Below the pieces are notes generated by a model. That model worked only from the letters and a program-made list of their open reading frames with translations. It did no database searches and was not told the DNA's origin. DNA of 64,000 bases from an uncultured Lachnospiraceae bacterium (GTDB taxonomy: Bacteria; Bacillota; Clostridia; Lachnospirales; Lachnospiraceae). Location: positions 54,149 through 118,148 of the forward strand of contig CAMOIJ010000003.1 in the NCBI GenBank assembly GCA_946615865.1, given 5' to 3'. Shown in pieces: positions 46,901 to 56,513 of the stretch. Every line of letters starts with the position of its first letter. Position 1 is the first letter of the stretch. The position numbers and the translations under genes were made by a program.

Positions 46901-47558
46901 GCGCTATGGATCTCTGGCTCAGCACGTCAAAAGAGTGGATCGCCTCCACTTCATCTCCCCACAGTTCGATCCTGACAGGATTGTCCTCCGTCAGGTCATA
47001 AATATCCAGGATTCCGCCCCGGATCGCGAACTGCCCCGGCTTTTCCACCTGGTACTGCTTTTCATAACCCAGATAGACCAGGCGGTCCGCTGTCTCTGTC
47101 AGGGACAGTTCTCCCCCTTTGGAGACCTCTATGACGCTCTTTTGAAGAACGTCCAAAGGCACCTGTGGCGTCATCAGGGCGGAAAAAGTCGTGACGACTG
47201 TTGTCTGACTTCCCTCCATGATCCTTCTAAGGCATCGGATCCGCTCGGTATCGAGCTCTCTTCCTCGGATATCTGCCTGATAAAAGATCAGGTCTTTGGC
47301 CGGAAACAGGACGGTATTCCTGTCATAAAACTGAAACGCCTCCTTGATCTCTCTCGCCCTCTGGTCGCTGTAAGTCACGATCAGTCGAAATCTCGCCAGC
47401 GCCGAGAGCGAACTCTCCCTGTAAAGGCTGTAGATCAAGTGAAGCTTCTGCGCTTCCGCGCAGCCTTCGGCCAATACGCTGAAAGAACCGTTCTGCAAAG
47501 CTTCCACTATTTTGTTATAATTTTCAGATTCCTTCAGCGGAGCTGTTATTGTCGGCAT
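43995..47558 (-). CDS. mfd: Transcription-repair coupling factor
   Basis: The 1187-residue Mfd removes stalled RNA polymerase and recruits UvrA. Visible are the UvrB-like N-part, the RNA polymerase interaction domain (QAFSELKTGDYVVHEDHGIG split), the helicase P-loop CGDVGYGKTEIA, DEEQRFG box, TATPIPRTLHMS, and the C-terminal TRCF domain. GGAGG lies nine bases before the ATG at 47558, inside the end of pth; the two genes overlap by 35 bases. Confidence 0.96.
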   Translation of the reverse strand: MPTITAPLKESENYNKIVEALQNGSFSVLAEGCAEAQKLHLIYSLYRESSLSALARFRLIVTYSDQRAREIKEAFQFYDRNTVLFPAKDLIFYQADIRGRELDTERIRCLRRIMEGSQTTVVTTFSALMTPQVPLDVLQKSVIEVSKGGELSLTETADRLVYLGYEKQYQVEKPGQFAIRGGILDIYDLTEDNPVRIELWGDEVEAIHSFDVLSQRSIAPLGKVTVYPATEMILSNSKLRDGFERIRKEEKRVEKIYRDQNHTEEAHRLKSSIARMEEEAMEWRQFGPLESYIHYFYPMTENFLNLFPKRAAMIFVDEPYRVKQHADAVEMEFTQSMTSRAEKGYILPGQMSLLRSAEAVTQQMLGYRCVGVAGLANGCGYMNPDLTVSIGARSMSAFNKSFDALEKDLMSYRKKGYRTILYSPSRTRARRLAQDLTGDGITAFYSENPERKLDPGEIMTYYGQIKQGFEYPDIKFAVIAESDIFGAEKKKKAKKKKYEGEQIQAFSELKTGDYVVHEDHGIGIYRGVEKIEVNHIAKDYIKIEYGGGGTLYVLPTELSVLQKYASAGSAKPKLNKLGTQEWGNTKSKVKSAVDEIAEDLVQLYAARREKKGHQFGPDTVWQKEFEELFPYEETDDQLTAIEDTKKDMESDRIMDRLICGDVGYGKTEIAVRAAFKAVMEGMQVAVLVPTTILAQQHYNTFVERMRRYPITIGMLSRFRTPAEQKQTISEVSKGLCDIVIGTHRLLSKDVKFKNLGLLVVDEEQRFGVSHKEKIKKMKENVDVLTLSATPIPRTLHMSLVGIRDMSVLEEAPEGRVPIQTYVMEYDEEMVREAIIRELSRKGQVYFVHNRVNDIDVVTARLQQLVPEARIAFAHGQMSEEQLEKIMYDFIDGEIDVLVSTTIIETGLDISNVNTIIIRESDKMGLSQLYQLRGRVGRTGRTAYAFLMYRRDRVLREVAEKRLRAIREYTELGSGFKIAMRDLEIRGAGSILGRAQHGHMQAVGYDLYCKLLNTAVKQAKGEPVKEERTVRVGLSVDAFLPESYIINEEQKLEIYKKIAAIESTEDYDDVREELKDRFGDIPAPAGNLLRIALIRSVAARIGISEIAGTPGTIRFYMDLKARVHAENIPSLLRNYRKNLAFSVKGFSGRGVPEFLYQYKAVGVTVRDEEILLTSVEELLVAMANKLIG

Positions 47559-48204
47559 TTTCACCCACCTCCGAAGCCGCTTCCGCGATCTCGGTCTCTT
47601 TTTTCTGTTTCTTCTGCTTCTTCTGTTTTTTCGTATTATAAAGGTTCATCGCCTTGTCCGGGCCCTGACTGAGCGCGCACTCGACCGCATCCGCGGCCTT
47701 CGCGCATGCCTCTTCAATGACCGTTCTGTCCTCAGCGGAAAAATGTCCGAGCACGTGGTTCGCAAGATCCGCTCCCGGGGCCGGTTTTCCTCCCACGCCG
47801 ATCCTGACTCTTGTAAACTCATCGGTGCCCAGGTGCAGGATAATATTCTTGAGCCCGTTATGTCCACCTGCGCTGCCCTTCTTTCTGATCCGCAGATGTC
47901 CCACGGGAAGGTCCACGTCATCGGAGATCACTATGAGATGGTCTGCGGGGTCTGCTTTGTAATAACTGCAGATCTCTCTTACCGCCTCTCCGCTGAGGTT
48001 CATGTATGTCAGCGGCTTGACCAGGATCACTTTCTCTCCACCGATCATTCCCTTCCCGATCATGGACTTCCCAAAACGGACGGGCCTGTCAATATGAAAA
48101 CGGTCAGCCAGCTCGTCGATCACTTTAAACCCGACATTATGCCGTGTGCCGTCATATTTAATTCCAGGATTGCCGAGTCCGGCGATGATATAGTAAGTAT
48201 CCAT
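47524..48204 (-). CDS. pth: Peptidyl-tRNA hydrolase with Lys/Gln-rich tail
   Basis: The 226-residue enzyme frees tRNA from stalled peptidyl-tRNA. IIAGLGNPGIKYDGTRHNVGF holds the catalytic His (in two stretches), followed by LVKPLTYMNLSG and SAGGHNGLKNI. The normal domain ends near residue 190; the rest is an added tail, three KKQ units and then an acidic stretch ending SSAEGI. GGAG six bases upstream sets the ATG at 48204. It is followed by mfd, as in many Firmicutes. Confidence 0.95.
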   Translation of the reverse strand: MDTYYIIAGLGNPGIKYDGTRHNVGFKVIDELADRFHIDRPVRFGKSMIGKGMIGGEKVILVKPLTYMNLSGEAVREICSYYKADPADHLIVISDDVDLPVGHLRIRKKGSAGGHNGLKNIILHLGTDEFTRVRIGVGGKPAPGADLANHVLGHFSAEDRTVIEEACAKAADAVECALSQGPDKAMNLYNTKKQKKQKKQKKETEIAEAASEVGENADNNSSAEGI

Positions 48205-48305
48205 TATGTGCTCCAATCAGCTGTTTTTCACTGTTTTGACCTGCCGCCGCGCGCATTGCGCCGCGTATTTCCTTACATACCACAAATACAGGCCTAACGT
48301 CAAGA

Positions 48306-48349
48306 AAAGTATCGGCGCGGCGCCTTTAAAAGGCGCGCGGCGATACTTT
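48306..48349 (-). terminator. Terminator of the glgC-glgD-spoVG operon
   Basis: AAAGTATCG and CGATACTTT enclose a GC-rich inner palindrome GGCGCC/GGCGCG; TTTTC follows on the minus strand. It separates spoVG from pth. Confidence 0.85.
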
Positions 48350-48389
48350 CCGTAATTTCGATATTCAGCTATTAAGTGTTCGTGCGATG

Positions 48390-48680
48390 CTATGCTGTTG
48401 TACCTGTAGGTGTAGTATCCTCCTGCAAAGCACTCTTTTCATACTCATCCAGGATAATGCTCTCAAGCATTGCCCTGGTCTCTGTATTGATGGGATGGGC
48501 TATGTCTCTGTACTCTCCATCAGCCGATTTCTTGCTCGGCATTGCGATAAAAAGACCTTTTTCGCCTTCGATAACCTTGATATCGTGTACCACGAAAACC
48601 TGATCGATAGTAATAGAGACGACTGCCTTCATCTTGCCTTCTTTGGCAATTCTTCTAACTCTTACATCCGTCACCTGCAT
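48390..48680 (-). CDS. spoVG: SpoVG RNA/DNA-binding regulator
   Basis: The 96-residue protein matches Spo[35 protein letters not shown] split around the conserved [15 protein letters not shown], and [11 protein letters not shown]. SpoVG affects septation and many mRNAs. GGAG six bases upstream supports the ATG at 48680 over one four codons earlier. It follows glgD closely and lies before the operon terminator. Confidence 0.96.
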   Translation of the reverse strand: MQVTDVRVRRIAKEGKMKAVVSITIDQVFVVHDIKVIEGEKGLFIAMPSKKSADGEYRDIAHPINTETRAMLESIILDEYEKSALQEDTTPTGTTA

Positions 48681-48694
48681 AGCGTTCTCCATTT

Positions 48695-49813
48695 CTAAAT
48701 GGTATAACGTTCGCCCTTTTCCACAACGATCCTTATACCATTTTCACCTTTGTAACAGGAATTTGCCTGAATGGTGTCGCCGCTCTCCACGATGCAGTTC
48801 TCAATGATTGTATTGTCTCCGATGTAAACATCATTCAAAATGAGTGAATTCCTAATTACACAATTATTGCCAACATAGACCTGTTGGAACAATACGGAAT
48901 TCTCCACCGTTCCGTTCACGATACATCCGCTTGACAGCAAGCTGTTTCGGATATGCACCCCCACATTGTACTTCGCGGGAGGAAGGTCGGCCACCTTCGA
49001 GTGAACGTCCGGATACTGTTTGAAGAAATAATTCCTGATCTCCGGATTCAGAAAATCCATATTTGTTCTGTAATAATCCTCAACAGTCGCAATATTGCTC
49101 CAATAGTTGTGCAGCATGTAACCGTAGATCCTCTTCAGGCCTCTGTAGCGGATGAGGATATCCTGGACCAGATCATACCGGTTCTCTTCCATGCTCTTCT
49201 CCAGAAGTTCGATAAGCAGTCTCCTTCTGATCACGTAGATTCCGCATGAAATCGTGTTGAATTGCGCAACGACCGGTTTTTCCACAAATTCCTGGATCCT
49301 GCCGTCCGCATCCATCTGCACTGTGCCATACCGTTCCACATTAAAGTTTTCCGGCATTTCCTTGACCACAACAGTAATATCCGCTCTCTTGTCCATATGA
49401 TATTCGAGAACATCATTGTAGTCCATTTTGTAAACGCAGTCCCCCGATGTGATCACCACATAGGGTTCGTGAGACGTCTTGAGAAAACTGATATTCTGCG
49501 CGATCGCGTCAGCTGTTCCTCGGTACCACTGACTGCTGGCGTCCGCAAAGGAAGGCGTAAAGAGGAATAGTCCTCCCTGCTTGCGCCCGAAATCCCACCA
49601 TTTTGACGATGCAAGGTGTTCATTCAGACTCCGGGAATTATACTGTGTAAGGACAGCTACTTTCTGAATTCTGGAGTGCTCCATGTTGCTGAGCGCAAAG
49701 TCTATGCTGCGATAACTTCCCGCGACGGGCATCGCGCACACAGCCCTCTTCTTGGATAATTCCTTCATTCGTTTGCTGTTGCCGCCGGCTAAGATAATTC
49801 CTACCGCCCTCAT
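48695..49813 (-). CDS. glgD: GlgD, non-catalytic partner of ADP-glucose pyrophosphorylase
   Basis: The 372-residue protein has a nucleotidyltransferase fold ([20 protein letters not shown] in two parts) and a C-terminal left-handed beta-helix ([16 protein letters not shown]). The GlgC-type R-L-x-x-L-T motif is changed, as usual for the GlgD subunit, which modulates GlgC. Its ATG overlaps the glgC stop (ATGA). Confidence 0.93.
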   Translation of the reverse strand: MRAVGIILAGGNSKRMKELSKKRAVCAMPVAGSYRSIDFALSNMEHSRIQKVAVLTQYNSRSLNEHLASSKWWDFGRKQGGLFLFTPSFADASSQWYRGTADAIAQNISFLKTSHEPYVVITSGDCVYKMDYNDVLEYHMDKRADITVVVKEMPENFNVERYGTVQMDADGRIQEFVEKPVVAQFNTISCGIYVIRRRLLIELLEKSMEENRYDLVQDILIRYRGLKRIYGYMLHNYWSNIATVEDYYRTNMDFLNPEIRNYFFKQYPDVHSKVADLPPAKYNVGVHIRNSLLSSGCIVNGTVENSVLFQQVYVGNNCVIRNSLILNDVYIGDNTIIENCIVESGDTIQANSCYKGENGIRIVVEKGERYTI

Positions 49814-51087
49814 TCCACGTCACCTTCTTTCACCAGAGTTCTGCCGCTTTCAAGCATTCCATCAGGGTAATCATCTGCGGTCGTGGCACCGGAAATCATG
49901 ACATTCTTCCCGATGCGCACTCCGGCCGGAATCTCCGTTCCTTCACCCAGCGTCACAAGACCGTCTCTGTAAATATCGGATCTCGTTTCGTTGGGGATGT
50001 CGCGGCCTTCGCCAAGGACTGCTCCGCTGCCGATCGTGACATTCTCCGCAGCAATGACTTTATAGAGTCTGCTGCCTGCACCGACGCGGGTCCCGTTCAT
50101 AAGGATCGAATCCCTTACTTCCGCGCCCTCCCCGATGGTCACGTCACAGCCGATCACAGAGTTGTAAACCCTGCCGTAGATTTCTGTTCCCTCACCGATG
50201 ATCGTTCGCTCCGCAGTGCTTTCTGTGCCAAAATACTGCGGAACATTGGAAGTGCTCTGTGTGTAGATCTTCCAGTACTCCTCATACAGGTTAAACTCCG
50301 GGACGATGTCAATCAGCTCCATATTGGCTTCCCAATAGGAGGTCAGGGTTCCGACATCTTTCCAATATCCGTTAAACTCGTACGCATAGAGCGGAGATCC
50401 CTTACTGCGGCAGTACGGAATGATGTGCTTGCCGAAATCCAGATTGGGCTGTTCCTTATTGGTCACCAGCGCCTCCCTGAGCGTCTTCCAGTTGAATATG
50501 TAAATACCCATGGAAGCCAGATTGCTGCGGGGATGCGCGGGCTTCTCCTCAAAGTCCACAATCCGTCTGTTCTCGTCAGTGATCATGATCCCGAAACGGC
50601 TCGCCTCTTCCTTAGGGACCGGCATGACAGCGATAGTTACGTCAGCATTGTTTTCCTTGTGGAAATCCAACATCGACTCGTAATCCATCTTATAGATATG
50701 ATCGCCAGACAGAATAAGCACATAATCCGGGTTGTAGCTCTCCATATACGTGAGATTCTGATAGATTGCGTTCGCAGTGCCCGTGTACCAGTCCGTATGG
50801 GCGATCTTCTCATACGGAGACAGCACCGTGACTCCTCCCACATTCTTATCGAGGTCCCACGGAATTCCAATCCCGACGTGCGTATTCAGCCTCAGCGGCA
50901 TATACTGTGTCAGTACGCCTACAGTATCCACACCTGAATTAATGCAGTTACTGAGCGGAAAGTCAATGATCCTGTACTTCCCGCCGAAGGATACCGCCGG
51001 CTTAGCCATATTTGATGTAAGAACTCCAAGTCTGCTTCCCTGGCCGCCTGCCAACAGCATAGCGATCATTTCTTTCTTAACTATCAT
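49810..51087 (-). CDS. glgC: Glucose-1-phosphate adenylyltransferase
   Basis: The 425-residue enzyme makes ADP-glucose for glycogen synthesis. [42 protein letters not shown] and FEEKP are present, followed by a beta-helix. GAGG seven bases before the first ATG sets the start. With glgD and spoVG it forms an operon divergent from murC. Confidence 0.96.
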   Translation of the reverse strand: MIVKKEMIAMLLAGGQGSRLGVLTSNMAKPAVSFGGKYRIIDFPLSNCINSGVDTVGVLTQYMPLRLNTHVGIGIPWDLDKNVGGVTVLSPYEKIAHTDWYTGTANAIYQNLTYMESYNPDYVLILSGDHIYKMDYESMLDFHKENNADVTIAVMPVPKEEASRFGIMITDENRRIVDFEEKPAHPRSNLASMGIYIFNWKTLREALVTNKEQPNLDFGKHIIPYCRSKGSPLYAYEFNGYWKDVGTLTSYWEANMELIDIVPEFNLYEEYWKIYTQSTSNVPQYFGTESTAERTIIGEGTEIYGRVYNSVIGCDVTIGEGAEVRDSILMNGTRVGAGSRLYKVIAAENVTIGSGAVLGEGRDIPNETRSDIYRDGLVTLGEGTEIPAGVRIGKNVMISGATTADDYPDGMLESGRTLVKEGDVE

Positions 51088-51387
51088 GTTGCCACCTCTG
51101 GTATGGTTTTTGCAAAATCCTTTACATAATAACGTTTATAATTTTGCAATGATATTATACCATACCGATTACAGAAATGAAACCGTACATTATATGTACC
51201 AAATCATTCTACTTTATACGTAATTATGTTTTATTGCCAGACAATTTCTGCTTATTTCGGGAGGATCATATACTCCATTCGGATACTCCTTTGACTTGTA
51301 TGACTTCTTATTGTATGATACGATCGTCAACTCAATCAGATTAAGAAGCACTGCGCTTCTGACTATCAATACATTCAGGGAGGGCAT
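51088..51387. promoter_or_regulatory. Divergent promoter region glgC / murC
   Basis: On the minus strand a perfect TATAAT lies at 51154-51159, about 65 bases before glgC; its -35 is poor. No clear operator is seen. The murC ribosome site AGGGAGGGC lies just before its ATG. Confidence 0.4.
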
Positions 51388-52776
51388 ATGTATCAGCTCG
51401 ATTTTGACAAGCCGATCCACGTCTATTTTTCCGGGATCGGCGGAATCTCCATGAGCGGTCTCGCACAGATCCTTCGCAGCAGAGGCTTTGAGGTCTCCGG
51501 ATCCGACCGCGCCGCTTCTTCCATTACCGATGAACTGGCTGCTGACGGCATCAAAGTCATTATCGGCCAGAAGAAGGAAAATATAACACCCGACATCGAC
51601 CTCGTCGTCTTTACAGCAGCGATCCGTCCGGATAATCCGGAGTATATAGCTGTTATGGAAAACAAGATCCCGCACATAACAAGGTCCGTTCTTCTTGGCC
51701 AGATCATGCGCGGATATAAGAATCCCGTCGCTATAAGCGGAACCCACGGCAAGACCACTACGACATCCATGATCTCGGAGATCATGATGGCCGCCGGAAC
51801 GGATCCCACACTGTCCATCGGCGGCATCCTTGACAGCATCGGAGGAAACGTCAGGATCGGAAACAGTCAGTATTTTGCCGCCGAAGCATGCGAGTACACG
51901 AACAGTTTCCTCGATATGTTTCCGGGCATCGGCATCATTCTGGATATCGACGCGGATCACCTGGACTTCTTCAAGGATCTGGATGACATCCGCCGCTCTT
52001 TCCGCAAATTTGCGCAGCTCATACCCGCGGACGGCGCGCTGATCATCAACACGCAGATTCCCAACTATGAGGAGATCTCCGGCGGCCTTAACTGCAGGGT
52101 GATCCTGTACGGCCCCGACGACAGCGCGGATTACTGGCCCGAGGACATCACTTATGATCAGTTCGCCCGCGCCTCCTATACTCTCTGTTCGCGCGCTGCA
52201 GACGGTACAGTCAGCAGACAGGCTGTAACCTTAGGCGTCCCCGGCGAGCACAATGTCTATAACTCCCTCGCCGCAGCAGCGGCTGCGGACTGCCTCGGCA
52301 TTGACCGCAAATACACGGCGGCAGCTCTGGCAGGCTACACCGGAACCGAGCGGCGCTTCCAGATCCTGGGAAGCAGGAATGGCTTTACGGTCATCGACGA
52401 CTACGCACATCATCCCACAGAGATCGAGGCTACGCTCAGGACCGCCCAGAGTTTCCCTCACAGGGAAGTCTGGTGCGTCTTCCAGTCCCACACCTACACA
52501 AGAACCAAGGCGCTGATGGATGAATTCGCCCAGGCACTTACGCTGGCGGACCACGTGATCCTCGCCAAAATATACCCTGCCAGAGAGACCGACGATCTGG
52601 GAATCAGTTCCCATACTCTGGCCGAAAAGATCGAGCAGCTCGGGCATCCCTGCCTCTGCCTTGATTCTTTTGAAGAAATTGAAGAGTATCTCCTGAAAAA
52701 TTGCCAATCGGATGATTTGGTGATAACTATGGGGGCCGGAAATATCAATGAAGTAGGGAAAAAGCTGGTTATGTGA
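51388..52776 (+). CDS. murC: UDP-N-acetylmuramate--L-alanine ligase
   Basis: The 462-residue Mur ligase adds L-Ala, the first residue of the stem peptide. Motifs are YFSGIGGISMSGLAQIL, SGTHGKTTTTSMI near residue 115, EACEYTNSFL, and DDYAHHPTEIEATL. Length and motifs are standard. Confidence 0.96.
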   Translation: MYQLDFDKPIHVYFSGIGGISMSGLAQILRSRGFEVSGSDRAASSITDELAADGIKVIIGQKKENITPDIDLVVFTAAIRPDNPEYIAVMENKIPHITRSVLLGQIMRGYKNPVAISGTHGKTTTTSMISEIMMAAGTDPTLSIGGILDSIGGNVRIGNSQYFAAEACEYTNSFLDMFPGIGIILDIDADHLDFFKDLDDIRRSFRKFAQLIPADGALIINTQIPNYEEISGGLNCRVILYGPDDSADYWPEDITYDQFARASYTLCSRAADGTVSRQAVTLGVPGEHNVYNSLAAAAAADCLGIDRKYTAAALAGYTGTERRFQILGSRNGFTVIDDYAHHPTEIEATLRTAQSFPHREVWCVFQSHTYTRTKALMDEFAQALTLADHVILAKIYPARETDDLGISSHTLAEKIEQLGHPCLCLDSFEEIEEYLLKNCQSDDLVITMGAGNINEVGKKLVM

Positions 52777-52844
52777 GCTTCCCTTTCCGACTTTTCCACA
52801 TCATCCCCCCAATACAGCCGCAAAAACGATGTGGATATCCTGTT

Positions 52845-52888
52845 CTCCCGAAGTGCCCCTTATTAGGGCATTTCGGGAGTTTTTTCCA
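52845..52888 (+). terminator. Terminator of murC
   Basis: CTCCCGAAGTGCCC faces GGGCATTTCGGGAG (one G-T pair) and is followed by TTTTTT. Confidence 0.92.
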
Positions 52889-52984
52889 CTTTATCCTCAT
52901 TATCCACAATTGTTCCGGCCGCCGTCCGATTCCCGCCGCCGCCAAAAATTATGGACAAAATGCCCATTTCAGTGCATGTTTGCC

Positions 52985-53060
52985 TATGCTATACTGCATT
53001 TATCAAATTATGCTATATTGCCGCAGGTATCGACAGGCTTTCAGCGGCTGAGACTATAAT
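52985..53060 (+). promoter_or_regulatory. Direct repeat and -10 box upstream of dnaD
   Basis: TATGCTATACTGC at 52985 is repeated as TATGCTATATTGC at 53009, 24 bases apart. A TATAAT at 53055 with TCGACA 19 bases upstream may be the promoter of the dnaD-dnaI genes. The rest of the 390-base gap shows nothing else. Confidence 0.4.
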
Positions 53061-53166
53061 GACTTTATCCGCACCGGGACTGCGCAGCGCTCTGATAAGA
53101 CTTGGGGAATCACGAGCGAATGTGCGCCTATCCTGACCCGACGGACAGATAAGGGAGGTTTGTGCA

Positions 53167-54135
53167 TTGTTCACGGTTTACAGCGAGGCAGATCTGGGCT
53201 CCACCCTGATCTCCAATCTCTTTATCGACAAATACATGAAGGACGCCAATGACGCGCAGCTCAAGGTCTATCTCTATCTTCTTCGAATGATGAACGCGGG
53301 AAGGACCACGAGCATTCCGGATATGGCCGATCAGTTCAACCACACAGAGAGAGAAGTAATGCGCTCGCTCCGCTATTGGGAGCGACGCGGCCTTATTGTG
53401 CTTGAATACAGCGGCGCCGGTGATCTTATGTCCCTGCGCATGGTGTCTCCCAAAGCGGAAAGCGAAACCCAGGGATACCCTGTGCCTTTCCGAGGCGGTC
53501 TTGTCTCCGGCGGCACAGAGGAGGACCCTGACTATCCCGAAAAAGAGAACCGCACTGCGCCGGCAGTTCCCAGGCTCCAGGCCATGGCGATCCCCGCGCA
53601 GCACAGTGTCCCCGCAGAATCTGCCTCCGCGCAGACCGCCTCTTCGCAGGCAGCCGGCTCACTGACTTCTGCCGAACAGCTTTCCCCCGATAAGACAGGC
53701 GTGGAAGCCGAAGACCGCAAGACCTCCTTCCGCCACCCTGACGCAGCTTCCGTGGAAGCTTTCAAGAGCAGCACCAAGCGGGCACAGCTTCTGTATATCA
53801 TCGAGCAGTATATCGGGAAACCCCTTGCGCCCAGCGAGGTTGAGTCTGTATACTATATTTCCGAACAGCTCCACTTCTCTGACGCGCTGATCGATTATCT
53901 CCTGCAGTACTGCATCGACAGGGGTAAGAAGGATTTCCGCTATATCCAGAAAGTGGCTGTCAACTGGGCTGAGCGCGGTATTACCACCCCCAAACAGGCG
54001 GAGCGCTCCGTATCCAGTTTCAGCAGAAAAGGGCGCGGCGCTCAGGGTGTCAGGCCTTCCGCCAATCCCTTCAACCAGTTCGAGCAGAATCAGTATGACT
54101 TTGACGAGCTCGAGAAAGATATTCTTAGCAACTAA
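53167..54135 (+). CDS. dnaD: DnaD-domain replication initiation protein (TTG start)
   Basis: The 322-residue protein has an N-terminal winged helix (1-95; DAQLKVYLYLLRMMN, FNHTEREVMRSLRYWERRGLI split), an Ala/Ser-rich linker (135-195) and a C-terminal DnaD/DnaB2 domain (205-275) ending near YIQKVAVNWAERGI. Such proteins load the replicative helicase together with DnaI. The TTG has GGGAGG eight bases upstream. dnaI begins 15 bases after its stop. Confidence 0.92.
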   Translation: MFTVYSEADLGSTLISNLFIDKYMKDANDAQLKVYLYLLRMMNAGRTTSIPDMADQFNHTEREVMRSLRYWERRGLIVLEYSGAGDLMSLRMVSPKAESETQGYPVPFRGGLVSGGTEEDPDYPEKENRTAPAVPRLQAMAIPAQHSVPAESASAQTASSQAAGSLTSAEQLSPDKTGVEAEDRKTSFRHPDAASVEAFKSSTKRAQLLYIIEQYIGKPLAPSEVESVYYISEQLHFSDALIDYLLQYCIDRGKKDFRYIQKVAVNWAERGITTPKQAERSVSSFSRKGRGAQGVRPSANPFNQFEQNQYDFDELEKDILSN

Positions 54136-54150
54136 TCCGGGAGAAAACAG

Positions 54151-55140
54151 GTGTCACTGACAAGAGAACAGTATGACGAGATCATGCGCGGCTATATGCA
54201 GAAGCAGAACCGGCGGCATCAGCTGACTCTGCAGCGCAGGGATGAGGTCTATGCCCGAATTCCCGAATTCCGGCAGCTTTCGGACCGTGTCTCAGAGATT
54301 GCCGTGGATTATCTTCATTCACGATTGGGAGAAAAGAAGAATGACTCTTCCGTTTCTCCCGGTTTTGTGCGCCCGCAGCTCGAAGAGATCGCGGCAAGAA
54401 AAAAAGAGCTTCTTGTCTCTCACGGCTACCCTGAGGATTATCTCACTGTAAGCCCCGAGTGCCCTTTATGCGGCGACACCGGCTTTGTGGACGGGCAAAA
54501 ATGCCGCTGCTTCCGCCAGAAAGAAGTCGAGATCCTCTACAGCCATTCCCATCTGAAAGAACTGGTGACCGAGCAGAATTTTGGCATTCTTTCAGAGAAC
54601 TATTATCAGGGCGAGGACCTCAAGCGGTTCCGAATTGCTGCCGCCGCATGCAGAAGAATGGCAGCGGAATTCGATACAGTATACCGGAATCTCTATTTAT
54701 ATGGTACAGTAGGAACCGGGAAGTCCTTTTTATCCATTTGCATCGCAAAGGAAGTCCTTGAGACAGGACATTCCGTCCTCTACTTCAGCGCGGCCGCACT
54801 CTTTGACAAGCTTTCCATGTATTCCTTCGACGTAAGGACCAAGGAGGAGCTGCGGAGTTTTATCCTGGATCTCTACGAATGCGACCTGCTCATCATTGAT
54901 GACCTCGGAACAGAACTTACCAACCAGTTCATATCGGCGCAGCTCTTTGCCTGCCTGAATGAACGCCATCTGAACCGTAAATCGACCGTGATCTCAACAA
55001 ACCTTTCCCTTGCTGAAATGCAGTCCAGGTATTCCGACCGCGTTTTTTCAAGGATTACCAATGATTACGAACTCTACAAGCTCACCGGCAGCGATATCCG
55101 CGTCCTCAAGCGCAGGCAGCGGAACGCCGCTCATCATTAA
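54151..55140 (+). CDS. dnaI: DnaI/DnaC-type helicase loader ATPase (GTG start)
   Basis: The 329-residue AAA+ protein has an N-terminal region with a zinc-finger-like CPLCG ... KCRCF cluster (about residues 105-120), Walker A GTVGTGKSF, Walker B LLIIDDLG, and sensor STNLS with an Arg finger region. It loads DnaB helicase. GTG start follows GGGAGAAAACAG. Confidence 0.92.
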   Translation: MSLTREQYDEIMRGYMQKQNRRHQLTLQRRDEVYARIPEFRQLSDRVSEIAVDYLHSRLGEKKNDSSVSPGFVRPQLEEIAARKKELLVSHGYPEDYLTVSPECPLCGDTGFVDGQKCRCFRQKEVEILYSHSHLKELVTEQNFGILSENYYQGEDLKRFRIAAAACRRMAAEFDTVYRNLYLYGTVGTGKSFLSICIAKEVLETGHSVLYFSAAALFDKLSMYSFDVRTKEELRSFILDLYECDLLIIDDLGTELTNQFISAQLFACLNERHLNRKSTVISTNLSLAEMQSRYSDRVFSRITNDYELYKLTGSDIRVLKRRQRNAAHH

Positions 55141-55186
55141 AAAGATCCACTAATTTCTTACTAAAGTCAGAAAGCGAGGATGGCTA

Positions 55187-56437
55187 ATGGAACCAATCAA
55201 AAACGCCGAAAATCTACATCTCAACACGATGGAACCGATCAAGAAGCACGACAAACGGCATTTGGATTCAATACCTACAGGTTCCCTGGGGATCATTCCC
55301 GTCCAGGGCTGCGAGCAAATGGCTTCCGAGATCGATTACTATCTCACCCGTTGGAGAGCGGAGCGCGAAAGTGAGCACAAGGGTTCCGTCGCTTATATCG
55401 GTTACAAGAGCCCTTCTTATATCATTAACTGTGATCTTCCCCGTTTCGGTACCGGTGAAGGCAAAGGCGTGCTTTCCAAGTCTGTCCGCGGAATGGATCT
55501 CTATCTCCTTGCAGATGTTGTAAATTACAGTGAGACCTACAAAATGTTCGGGATCACCAACCACATGTCCCCCGACGATCACTATCAGAACCTCAAGAGA
55601 GTGATCGCATCTATCGGCGGCAAGGCGCGCAGAATCACCGTGATCATGCCCTATCTCTATGAGAGCCGCCAGCACAAGCGCACCTCCAGAGAATCTCTCG
55701 ACTGCGCCATCGCGCTTCAGGAATTGGTGCGCATGGGCGTAGACAATATTATCACCTTTGACGCAAATGATCCCCGCGTCATGAACGCGATCCCGCTTAA
55801 CGGGTTTGACACTGTCCAGCCCGCCTACCAGTTTATTAAAGGACTCCTGCGCAGTGTGGATGACCTTAAGGTCGACAAAGATCATATGCTCATCATCAGC
55901 CCGGACGAGGGCGGCATGAAGCGCGCAGTTTACTATGCCAACGTACTGGGCCTGGATATGGGTATGTTCTACAAGCGCCGCGATTACTCCACTTTTGTAA
56001 ACGGCGTAAACCCGGTTCTCGACCATGTATTCCTCGGCTCAAGCGTCGAAGGCAAGGATATGGTCGTCATCGACGATATGCTCTCCTCCGGCGACAGCAT
56101 TATTGAAGTGGCCGGAGCCCTCAAGAAAAGAAAAGCCCGCAGAGTTTTCATCTGCGAGACCTTCGGACTCTTCACTGATGGAATCGAGAAATTTGATAAA
56201 GCCTATGCGGAAGGCAAGTTCGACAAGATCATCACAACAAACCTGATCTACCAGAAGCCCGAACTCAAGGAGCGCCCCTGGTACGTGTGCTGCGGCATGA
56301 GCAAATACCTCGCTTATCTCATCGACACGCTCAACCACGACAGCTCCATCAGCGACCTGCTCGATCCCAGGGAAAAGATCCTGAAGATCATCGAACGCTA
56401 CAACAAGGCGCAGGCAGAAGGCAAAAAATTCTATTAA
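55187..56437 (+). CDS. prs: Ribose-phosphate pyrophosphokinase, long divergent type
   Basis: The 416-residue enzyme makes PRPP. The PRPP-binding loop VVIDDMLSSGDSI, the RQHKRTSRESL catalytic region and ITVIMPYLYE are recognisable, but the protein is about 100 residues longer than standard Prs and the usual D-L-H-x-x-Q-x-Q-G-F motif reads DANDPRVMNAIP. The N-terminus has two MEPIK stretches 14 residues apart; GAGG supports the first. Its product feeds upp, pncB and pyrimidine synthesis in this window. Confidence 0.85.
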   Translation: MEPIKNAENLHLNTMEPIKKHDKRHLDSIPTGSLGIIPVQGCEQMASEIDYYLTRWRAERESEHKGSVAYIGYKSPSYIINCDLPRFGTGEGKGVLSKSVRGMDLYLLADVVNYSETYKMFGITNHMSPDDHYQNLKRVIASIGGKARRITVIMPYLYESRQHKRTSRESLDCAIALQELVRMGVDNIITFDANDPRVMNAIPLNGFDTVQPAYQFIKGLLRSVDDLKVDKDHMLIISPDEGGMKRAVYYANVLGLDMGMFYKRRDYSTFVNGVNPVLDHVFLGSSVEGKDMVVIDDMLSSGDSIIEVAGALKKRKARRVFICETFGLFTDGIEKFDKAYAEGKFDKIITTNLIYQKPELKERPWYVCCGMSKYLAYLIDTLNHDSSISDLLDPREKILKIIERYNKAQAEGKKFY

Positions 56438-56463
56438 GCCGCAGCAACTATTCAATAACAACA

Positions 56464-56500
56464 AAAAAAGAGGCATGCCTTAGATGGCTGCCTCTTTTTT
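56464..56500. terminator. Bidirectional terminator prs / dCMP deaminase
   Basis: AAAAAAGAGGCA and TGCCTCTTTTTT enclose a 13-base loop between the two convergent stops. Confidence 0.92.
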
Positions 56501-56513
56501 GATGCGTCGTTAT

